From contig CM071590.1 of assembly GCA_036429605.1 (NCBI GenBank), forward strand, positions 3,038,001 through 3,102,000: 64,000 nucleotides of DNA, given 5' to 3'. Under the pieces are notes generated by a model that saw only the letters and a list, made by a program, of their open reading frames with translations, was not told the DNA's origin and ran no database searches. Every line of letters starts with the position of its first letter. The first letter of the stretch is position 1. The DNA is from Cladobotryum mycophilum (lineage: Eukaryota; Ascomycota; Sordariomycetes; Hypocreales; Hypocreaceae). The position numbers and the translations under genes are program-made. This document shows positions 55,642 to 64,000 of this stretch, piece after piece.

Positions 55642-57659
55642 TTACCAAGCACCGACTTCGAAGTTTTCCTACGGTATTGTTAGACCCTTTGTCGAACGAT
55701 GAATGGGGAAAGGGAACAATCTTACCTCTGGGAAATACGTCGTAACCACGGTTCGGTCCGCAAATTTCCTGCCTGCCAATGCCGTAAGAGCCTTAGTAGC
55801 TGACTCTTGTGAGTCGAACTTGACATAGATCTTCCCCACACCGGCAGACTGTCTACTGCCGCCGCTTGGTCGAGGGACCTTGAGCTCAACAACAGCACCA
55901 AATTTGGAACACTCTTCATGGACATCCTCACAAATTTCTAGGTTGAAGGTCAGAACAAGAGCCATACACACGACAGTTGTCAAACTTACCATCATAATCT
56001 TCACCATCCATCAACTCTTCAGCGGTGACCATGTTCAGGAGCTGAATAACGCTGCTTCGCTCAATCTCATTCGGAGTCTGGGATGCAAGCCCGCTGATGG
56101 CAGTGATGCCCACGTCGAAGTTGGCCACTTGGGTGGGGCCAATGCTGGCTTTTGTCACTTTCAACTTTTTGCCGCCAACATCCATACCATTCAGACTATT
56201 AAGAGCGGGCTCATTCGCGGTCGAGGGTTCAAGGTATTCGGTAAATGCAATTCCCTACTCATGATTAGTCATAAGGGACAGTAAGTGACATGGCAAACTT
56301 ACTCTTGATTCTTCGGTGCTGCGGTCCTTGACAAGCACAAAGGCCTTTGGCTTTCCAAATGCCGCGAGTAGCTCGATAACTTGATCTTCGGAAAGGAATG
56401 CCGGAATGTTTGCGATGCATAGCTTGTGTACAGTATCGGGGACGATGTTAGAGACTACCTCGGGATCATAGGTGAGGTCATCCGGCAACGCTGGCATGAC
56501 ATAGTCCTTTGGTCGTCGGATACTTAATCCATGGTGTTCTCCATTAGCAGCGCCGTTTGTGGCATCATCAGCCTCCATAGAAATACTATCCAATGCAAGG
56601 GCAACGGTTGCATCGGAGGCATTTCTGAATTCCAAAACCGCAAAATCTCGGTCCTTGGAAAATTGGCAGAGAACACAAGGATCCGTACTATCAATGACAT
56701 TCAAACCATTCAATTGTAGGTTGAAGAATGAAAGCAAGGCCTCCTCAGTTGCTTCGGGTGAGAAATTGCTGACAAGAAGTCGTTTGGCTTGTCGAGAGTT
56801 GCTTGCTTTAAGTCCTGCACTGGTGACCTGACCGCCAGGTTGATTCATAAAGGCTTGCAACTTTGTGGGGTCCATGGGCTGTTGTCGAGGAGCACCAGGG
56901 AGCGGGAACATGCCCGAAAGTTTGGCCTGCTCGGCTGTGACAAGTTCATATCCAGGAGGCTTGATATCCCACTGGGTCAGACGGCGCTTGCGCTCAAGAA
57001 TGGGCACAGTATTCGTCAAGTCGGGTGTAGGTTCTCGTTTTTTCGGAGGGGATGGACTGCGCCTAGCTTGTTGTCTCGCAAATTCATCATCTCGTGGCTC
57101 TCGTTCCTCTCGCGGCTCTCGCGGCTCCCGTCTTTCTCCCCTTTCTGGTCTGCCCCCACGCCGACGATCATCATAGGGCTCTCGGTCTCGCCTGTTGGGT
57201 CGTTCTTCACCGTCACGCCGAGCATCTCTGCGGTATGATCCCCGATCTCGATCCCATTCGCGTTCGCCACGTTCGCGTCGGTCGCGTCCAGACGAGTATC
57301 TATCCTCACGTTCCCTGTCACGATGGTTTCTGCTTGAAGAGTAGGCATCTACATCTCCTTCCGGTCGGCGATGGCCGCCACCACCACCAGCACCACCAGC
57401 ACCGCCGCCTCCGCCGCCACGATGGTCGGGCGACCTAGAGCGTCTGCGCTCACGGTCTCTGTGTCGGTCACGACGATCATCCCGTTCGCCTCTAGCAGCC
57501 TATGAAATGGTTAGATCAGAAGAAAGCTCAGCAATTGACATACGCACTGGATAATCCCGGCTCCGTCGCCCGTCTGTTTGACGCGAATCTGTTAGCAAAA
57601 TCTCCTAATTCGGTTATGACGTTAGATCTACCTCGAGATGAGTAGCTGTCACCGTTCAT
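55642..57659 (-). CDS. U2AF2: Splicing factor U2AF large subunit (U2AF65/Prp2 type)
   Basis: U2AF65 recognises the polypyrimidine tract and brings U2 snRNP to the branch site. Minus-strand exons are 57659-57632 (28 bases), 57573-57548 (26), 57499-56303, 56254-55990, 55937-55726 and 55668-55642 (27); total 584 residues. The N-terminus is RS/RD/RE-rich with a Gly run (MNGDSYSSRDGRRSRDYP onward). Then the linker ERKRRLTQWDIKPPGYELV, which resembles the SF1/U2AF35-facing segment, and RRM1 (RQAKRLLVSNFSPEATEEAL). RRM2 follows (HKLCIANIPAFLSEDQVIEL). The C-terminal UHM has EICEDVHEECSKFGAVVELK and the R-x-F loop GRKFADRTVV, ending ENFEVGAW. Shares a 385-bp divergent promoter region with ogg1. Confidence 0.95.
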
Positions 57660-58044
57660 GTTCGCAACAACTTCCTTCAAATTCTAAAGATCAACGGGCT
57701 CCTTCGAATTGATGACGGCAAGTAAATGGTAGGCAAGACGTTAGATGCAACCGCAATAAGTTCCAACCAAAGCTTCCTTTGAGATTCATTGAAGGGCGAG
57801 GCTGGAGCTTTTTTGCCATGTACGAGCTAATCTATTCCTGGGTTAGCTATGCACTAGCCACACCTGGGCGCGACAGGGCGCGGCTGTTCTGCGGCTAGTA
57901 CTCAGGAACGCGAACAGGGGGTGAGACAAGACTTGATAGATGATCATTCGGTTATGAGTTGCCAATGCAAATGGAAACTTAATCCCTTGGCTGTTTTCTC
58001 CTTGTAGTCAAGAGACTCATTCGGTTGTGACAAAGTCAAAAGTA
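57660..58044. promoter_or_regulatory. Divergent u2af/ogg1 promoter region
   Basis: 385 bp between the two ATGs. No TATA box is evident. A bidirectional promoter is inferred from the arrangement. Confidence 0.45.
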
Positions 58045-59347
58045 ATGGCTCTTAAAAGAATGGCGGATTGGCGAAGGCTTCCGGTAAGCCTCGCAGAGCT
58101 ATGCATCGATACTACACTGCGATGCGGCCAGTCCTTTAGATGGCGAAAGCTCAATGACGAATGGTTCAATCACACGCTGCCCTTGATGTGTGCGAAATAT
58201 TCGATTAACTTATTTTTAGGACTTGTACTCTACATGGACGCATACTGTCATTAAAGCAAGATTCAACGCATCTTCACTACAAAGTTATTTGGCCTGAACG
58301 GAGCACCATCCCCCCTGCCACTTCTGTTCAAGACAAACCGCAGGAAGATGACACAGAAGAGCTCTTGCGTCACTACTTCAGCTTACATCTTGATCTTGGT
58401 GCTTTGTATAAGCAATGGTCAAAGGCTGATGCTAATTTCCGAAAGAAGGCGCCTGGTTTCACAGGTGTTCGCATTCTGAATCAGGATGCCTGGGAGGCAC
58501 TGATCTGCTTCATATGCAGTAGCAATAACAACATATCTCGGATATCCCAAATGGTATGCCTACAACAGACAAGGGGTTTCGTTTTGCTAACAAATCATAG
58601 GCGCACAAGCTATGCACGCACTATGGGCCTCTCATTGGACGCGTAGGAGAAGAAGCTCTACACGATTTTCCAACTCCTGACGCTTTAACGGGGAAGCAGG
58701 TTGAATCGCACCTAAGAGAACTAGGCTTTGGATATCGTGCCAAGTATATTGCCGAGACAGCTCGGATAATAGCTGAAGATAAGCCTGCTCTGTGGTTAGA
58801 GTCGTTACGGAATCCTGAAGCTCCCAGCTTCAAGTCACCCAAACTACCAGATGGTTCCCAGTCAACATACAAGGAAGCGCATGCTGCCCTCTTATCACTA
58901 ACTGGAGTTGGTCCCAAAGTTGCCGACTGTGTCTGCTTAATGGGTCTAGGATGGGGTGAATCCGTTCCGGTAGACACTCACGTCTGGCAGATTGCTCAAA
59001 GGGACTATAAGTTTGGCAAGACTAAAGCCAAAACATTCAACAAGGCCATGTATGATGCCGTTGGAGACCATTTCAGGAGCATATGGGGGAATTACGCTGG
59101 CTGGGCACACTCTGTTCTTTTCACGGCAGATTTGAAGGAATTTTCAGATCGAGTAAAGCAAGAGAAAGATGAGGCCAGGCTTGAAGGCAGCAATCAAGAG
59201 ACACAGGGCAAGCGGACGGCAAGGAAAAGAAAGGCCGTCGTGGAGGCAGAGGAGAAAATAGAAATAAAGGAGGAAGACGCAAAAGAGGTTGTGATTCTGG
59301 AAGTAGAAAGAACTGTGAAGAGGCGGCGAACTCGAGCAAATCCATAA
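58045..59347 (+). CDS. OGG1: 8-oxoguanine DNA glycosylase/AP lyase
   Basis: Ogg1 removes 8-oxoguanine opposite cytosine and nicks the backbone. Exons are 58045-58163, 58220-58553 and 58601-59347, giving 399 residues. The N-terminal domain reads LAELCIDTTLRCGQSFRWRK, LNDEW, TCTLHGRILSLKQDSTHLHY. Next comes GFTGVRILNQDAWEALICFI with CSSNNNISRISQM, a key DNA-contact loop. The HhH-GPD core is ALLSLTGVGPKVADCVCLMG, with catalytic Lys257 and Asp276 in PVDTHVWQIAQRDY, 19 residues apart as in human OGG1 (249 and 268). The first intron starts with the weak donor GTTCAA, but joining there gives exactly the expected W-x-C-x-LHGR. A charged, Lys-rich C-terminal tail (TARKRKAVVEAEEK, VKRRRTRANP) could be nuclear targeting. 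Start at 58045 is the first in-frame ATG. Confidence 0.95.
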
Positions 59348-59438
59348 ATATCTAATGATAGAAGATGATTGAAGGATCAACTAAGCAGCCAGCTTATCAC
59401 GGCGTGAAATGGATGGAAACCCTACTGAGGCGTCTGAG

Positions 59439-59987
59439 GCTGTCAGGGGGAACCCATACCTGCACCGGGGACGGTGCAAATAAAACCACGTGACTCTTGC
59501 ACCGGCCCCGGTACAAATAAGATATCTTATATAATAAGTATATATAGCTTTACTAAAAGCCCATTAATCCAATGATTAACCGCTTCTATAACATCAACTC
59601 AATATACCACACTTTTCCCCGGCTTTAATAAACCCAATTAACGCCTCCCTTTACTTCCCCGATAATATACTTCCCCCCAAGGACCACTACAGCTCACAAG
59701 AGGAACTACACATAGCAATCAACGCTTAGACAGCGCCACGAGGCTATGTTTTTATCATCGGAAGATCTAGGACAACAAAGAATAGCAGAAATAAAATTAT
59801 TTTTAACTATAACCGTAGAGCAGGGCATACATTTTTAGCTTTAGCCTTAATCGTTGAATTAGTAGGCTTTTAGTAAGGCTATATATGCTTATTATATAAG
59901 ATATCTTATTTGTACCGGGGCCGGTGCAAGAGTCACGTGGTTTTATTTGCACCGTCCCCGGTGCAGGTATGGGTTCCCGCTGTCAGG
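59439..59987. repeat. 9-bp direct repeats (target-site duplication) bracketing the mini-element
   Basis: GCTGTCAGG at 59439-59447 and 59979-59987, identical, directly abutting the two inverted-repeat ends. Identity of the two copies and near-identity of the ends suggest a fairly recent insertion. Confidence 0.88.
59448..59978. mobile_element. Mutator-like (MULE) mini-element with 114-bp terminal inverted repeats and 9-bp target duplication
   Basis: The left end (59448-59561) and right end (59865-59978) are inverted copies of about 114 bp differing at about two sites; both termini read GGGAACCCATACC inward. The element is flanked by the perfect direct repeat GCTGTCAGG (59439-59447 and 59979-59987). 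Nine-bp target duplications and long inverted ends are hallmarks of Mutator-like elements, such as Hop in Fusarium. The AT-rich core carries a minus-free plus-strand frame (about 59655-59873) reading DHYSSQEELHIAINA, stop, TAPRGYVFIIGRS, then RNKIIFNYNRRAGHTF. This resembles the FAR1-type DNA-binding start of MULE transposases but is too short and broken to be active. It is a non-autonomous deletion derivative between ogg1 and sf3b1. Confidence 0.88.
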
Positions 59988-60231
59988 GGTTTTGCTTACT
60001 AAGTACTAAGAAAATCAGAACGTTGCACGATCGCGGTGCGTCCCGGCTAAACACCGGGTGTATTCCTGGTTGGCGGTCCAGAACTTTTTGCCTCTGAATT
60101 GAAAGCTTGGCGCGCAATCTCTATCGAGGACCAACTCGCCAAGAGACACACATCTCCATGCGCAACGGTATCGTTGAAATCGTCTCTTGTACTTTAGAAC
60201 CGGGATGAAGCGGGAAGTTCCATGAGTCAAG
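59988..60231. other. Promoter/leader of sf3b1
   Basis: 244 bp between the mini-element's target duplication and the ATG at 60232. The element therefore lies within the presumed promoter of an essential splicing gene. No TATA box is evident. Confidence 0.45.
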
Positions 60232-63200
60232 ATGTCAGACGCGGATTTCGAGACAATTAAGAAGCTCCAGCAGGAGCGAAACGCTGCGGTCGCCGCGAAG
60301 AAAGGCTCCCGCGCGTTGGACAGTTCGAATCAACGCACCGACTCGACGAAACAGAAGCTCACCGACAGCGCTGATAGTGCTCTCTACGATCAGGATGGGG
60401 CCGATAAATATGTTGGATATCACACTTCGCTGCCCATGGGCGATGACGAGGAGATGGAGGATGCCGACAACACGCGCCGGCTGGTAGGCCAGTACACGGC
60501 TTCCCGGGAAATAATTGACGAGTTTGCCCGAGGAAGCGGTGTTGAGGAAGAAGATATTCTGGCTGGCCGTGGCGAAAAGAGCAGTCGCATCGCTGATCGC
60601 GAGACGGATTACCAGAAGCGACGATTTAATCGCGTGCTCACGCCGACCAGAGCAGATCCCTTCGCTGAGAATCGACAGGCTGATGCAGCTGAGAATGGGA
60701 CAAGTTATCGTGAGGTTATGGAAGTTCGCGAGCTCGAAAGAGAAGAAGAACGAGTACGACGTGCCATCCAATCGAAGCACGAAAACAAATCGGACGATGA
60801 CGAACTCAAGCCGACCCTCACAGACGGAGACAAGGAGAATGGTGATGCAGACTCCGCCGAAGCCGCCGCAGGGCGAAAGCGCAAGAAGAGGTGGGATGTT
60901 TCTTCAGCGCCTGCTGAAGAGGCCCCACAGGCTGAGAATGGAGATGCTGCAAAGCCTAAACGTTCGAGATGGGATCAAACGCCATCGATTGGCGATGCGG
61001 GCGCTATGGATGCACCGAAGAAGCGATCTCGTTGGGATCAAGCACCATCCGCAACTCCTATGAGCACCCAGGGTCTTGCCACACCGATGCATCAGTCTCA
61101 AACGGCTACTATGCCAACTACATTCGGAACAGACATCTCTGGACGCAACATGGCCTTGAGCGATGAGGAACTTGATTTGCTCTTACCCGGTGAAAGCGAC
61201 GGTTACAAGATTCTGGATCCTCCGCCTGGGTACGAGCCTGTCCGGGCCCCAGCACATAAGCTGATGTCAACACCGGCCCCTCAGACTGGATTCATGATGC
61301 AGGACCCTGATCAAGTACGACTGGGAGGAAAGCCAATGCCAGCCGAGATTCCTGGTGTTGGTGACTTGCAGTTTTTCAAACCTGAGGATATGGCCTACTT
61401 TGGAAAACTTACTGATGGTTCCGATGAGAACGTCCTTACCGTGGACGAGCTTAAGGAGCGAAAGATCATGAGACTGTTGCTTAAGATCAAGAACGGAACC
61501 CCGCCAATGCGAAAGACGGCACTTCGACAGATCACAGATAATGCCAGACAGTTTGGTGCTGGTCCCCTATTCGACCAAATTCTCCCCTGTTGATGGAGAA
61601 GACCCTCGAGGACCAAGAACGACATCTTCTCGTCAAAGTCATTGATCGAATCCTTTATAAGCTTGACGACCTGGTCCGGCCGTATGTGCATAAGATCCTT
61701 GTTGTCATAGAACCCCTACTCATCGACCAGGACTACTACGCCCGAGTTGAAGGTCGTGAGATTATCTCTAACCTCAGCAAGGCGGCTGGTCTTGCCACAA
61801 TGATCAGCACCATGCGACCGGACATCGACCATGTTGATGAATACGTCCGAAATACTACAGCCAGAGCCTTTGCCGTCGTAGCATCAGCCCTGGGTATTCC
61901 CGCCCTGCTTCCTTTCCTCAGAGCTGTTTGCCGAAGCAAAAAATCATGGCAGGCCAGACATACCGGCGTGAAAATCGTGCAGCAAATACCCATTCTCATG
62001 GGCTGTGCAGTCCTACCTCACCTAAAGGGCTTAGTGGACTGCATCGGTCCAAATCTCAGTGATGAGCAGACCAAAGTAAGGACAGTTACCAGTCTTGCCA
62101 TCGCCGCCTTGGCCGAAGCTTCCAACCCCTATGGTATTGAAAGTTTCGACGATATCCTGAACCCACTGTGGACCGGTGCCAGAAAGCAGCGAGGAAAGGG
62201 TTTGGCAGGTTTCCTCAAGGCAGTGGGATACATCATCCCCCTCATGGACGAAGAATATGCCAACTACTATACCAGTCAGATTATGGAGATCCTGCTCCGA
62301 GAATTCTCATCCCCAGATGAGGAGATGAAGAAGGTTGTGCTCAAGGTAATATCACAGTGTGCAGGGACCGAAGGTGTCACTGCAGGCTACCTTAAGGAAC
62401 ATGTCTTGGACGAGTTCTTCAAGAGCTTCTGGGTACGGCGAATGGCCCTGGATAAACGCAATTACAGACAGGTCGTTGAGACCACCGTCGACATTGGCCA
62501 GAAGGTCGGAGTGAGTGAAATTCTGGAGAGGATAGTCAACAACCTAAAGGACGAGAGCGAGGCCTACCGAAAGATGACTGTCGAGACGGTGGAGAAGATC
62601 GTGGCCAGTCTCGGCGCTGCAGATATCGGCGAGCGTCTCGAGGAGCGCTTGGTTGACGGTATCTTGCATGCATTCCAGGAACAGAGCGTCGAGGACATTG
62701 TCATGCTCAACGGCTTCGGCTCAGTGGTGAACGCCTTGGGAACACGATGCAAGCCCTACCTACCACAGATTGTCAGTACAATCCTCTGGCGGTTGAACAA
62801 CAAGTCAGCTACTGTTCGTCAGCAAGCCGCCGATCTCATTTCCCGCATCGCCATGGTCATGAAGCAGTGTGGCGAAGATGCGCTCATGGGCAAGCTGGGC
62901 ATCGTCCTTTACGAATACCTTGGTGAAGAATACCCCGAGGTCCTCGGTTCAATCCTCGGTGCCCTGCGATCCATTGTTACGGTCGTCGGTATCGCCCAGA
63001 TGCAGCCCCCCATCAAGGATCTGCTGCCTCGACTTACCCCTATTCTGCGAAATCGTCACGAGAAGGTGCAGGAAAACACCATCGACCTGGTCGGCCGTAT
63101 TGCGGATCGCGGTCCGGAGAGCGTCAATGCCAGAGAATGGATGCGAATTTGCTTCGAGCTGCTCGACATGCTCAAGGCGCACAAGAAGGGTATCAGGCGA

Positions 63201-63881
63201 GCAGCCAACAACACTTTTGGTTTCATCGCCAAAGCTATTGGTCCGCAGGATGTCTTGGCTACCCTCTTGAACAATTTGAGGGTGCAGGAGCGTCAGTCCC
63301 GTGTCAACACCGCTGTCGCCATTGGTATTGTGGCGGAGACTTGCGCGCCGTTTACCGTTCTCCCCGCTCTCATGAATGAGTACCGCGTTCCCGAGCTCAA
63401 CGTACAGAACGGTGTGCTCAAATCGCTGTCTTTCCTCTTTGAGTACATTGGCGAAATGGCCAAGGACTACGTCTATGCCGTGACTCCCCTTCTCGAAGAC
63501 GCTCTCACCGACCGAGATCAGGTCCATCGCCAGACCGCCGCCTCCGTCGTCAAGCACATTGCCCTAGGCGTCGTCGGTCTCGGCTGCGAGGACGCCATGA
63601 TCCATCTACTCAACCTCCTGTATCCCAACCTATTCGAGACCAGTCCGCACGTCATTGACAGAATCATCGAGGCCATCGAGGCCATTCGCGTCGCCGCCGG
63701 TCCCGGCCTGGTGCTCAACTACGTCTGGGCCGGTCTCTTCCACCCCGCCAGGAAAGTCAGAACACCGTATTGGCGACTGTACAACGACGCGTACGTAGCG
63801 GCAGCGGATGCCATGGTACCCTACTATCCAAATCTAGAGGAGGATAACATGGACAGGCCAGAACTGGCTATTGTGCTATAG
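60232..63881 (+). CDS. HSH155: SF3b complex subunit 1 (Hsh155/Prp10, SF3B155); one apparent frameshift
   Basis: SF3b1 clamps the U2 snRNA/branch-site duplex in the spliceosome and is essential in all eukaryotes tested. No intron is needed. The N-terminal region (residues 1-450) is disordered with three U2AF-ligand-like motifs: KRKKRWDVS, KPKRSRWDQTPS and PKKRSRWDQAPS. It continues through GESDGYKILDPPPGYEPVR and ELKERKIMRLLLKIKNGTPP to FGAGPLFDQIL. At 61584-61587 the run CCCC (five expected) ends the frame with a stop just after. One base back, the sequence continues as LLMEKTLEDQERHLLVKVID through about 20 HEAT repeats to the stop at 63881. These include DYYARVEGREIISNLSKAAG, TKVRTVTSLAIAALAE and RHEKVQENTIDLVGRIADRG. 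With one C added the protein is 1216 residues, close to fission-yeast Prp10. Confidence 0.95.
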
Positions 63882-64000
63882 TAGAAGGCGCGGGAAGCAA
63901 GATGACCCGCGAGGGGGGAGATTGGGAAATGAAAGGGGGAAGGGGAAGGGGAGGGGAGGGCACACACAAAAAAAGAGATAATGTTTGCAATCGCGGGATT

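Overview
This window is nuclear DNA of a filamentous ascomycete (Pezizomycotina; Sordariomycetes, perhaps Hypocreales, is my best guess). The reasons are spliced genes with short introns (mostly 50-160 bp, GTRNGT donors, CTAAC/CTGAC-like branch sites), CT-rich leaders before start codons, long intergenic spaces full of microsatellites, a GPI-type cell-wall protein, HapB, and SF3b1, U2AF and Cul3 of the filamentous-fungal type. No species is claimed.

Layout. 0-4.9 kb: the 3' part of an Erd1-like EXS membrane protein, then a disordered Ser-rich protein of unknown function. 7.2-8.1 kb: a secreted protein with three 50-residue Cys-rich modules and a GPI tail. 9.3-11.7 kb: a Pcd1-like CoA Nudix hydrolase and a Ctr copper transporter, convergent. 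12.9-13.8 kb: a broken MYND/SET gene. 14.4-16.6 kb: 3-hydroxyanthranilate dioxygenase and a FAHD1-like acylpyruvase. 17.3-22.6 kb: cullin-3, SmD1 and the eRF1 methyltransferase Mtq2. 23.1-31.5 kb: a small CxxC protein, the vacuolar channel Yvc1, an APH-fold kinase and HapB, all on the minus strand.

31.5-45.6 kb is about 14 kb with no gene I can defend. It ends in a roughly 2.1 kb G-poor, pyrimidine-biased tract before a small disordered protein with a basic tail, and another 4 kb without a gene follows. 50.3-59.3 kb is dense with housekeeping genes: FAN1, Sdc1/Dpy-30, RPS13, U2AF large subunit and OGG1. A 531-bp Mutator-like mini-element follows (114-bp inverted ends, perfect 9-bp target duplication, decayed FAR1-like transposase fragment). 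The window ends with SF3b1 (Hsh155/Prp10).

Connections. The pre-mRNA splicing genes smd1, u2af and sf3b1 lie in one 43-kb stretch. U2AF carries a UHM domain with an R-x-F motif, and SF3b1 carries the K-R-x-R-W-D ligand motifs that bind such domains. FAN1 and OGG1 are both DNA-repair nucleases/glycosylases. Divergent pairs probably sharing promoters are cul3/smd1, fan1/sdc1 and u2af/ogg1.

A main data-quality observation is that four otherwise intact genes (GPI protein, FAHD1-like, APH kinase and SF3b1) each break frame by exactly one missing base at a short homopolymer. An essential splicing factor is among them, so base-calling or assembly shortfall is more likely than four pseudogenes.
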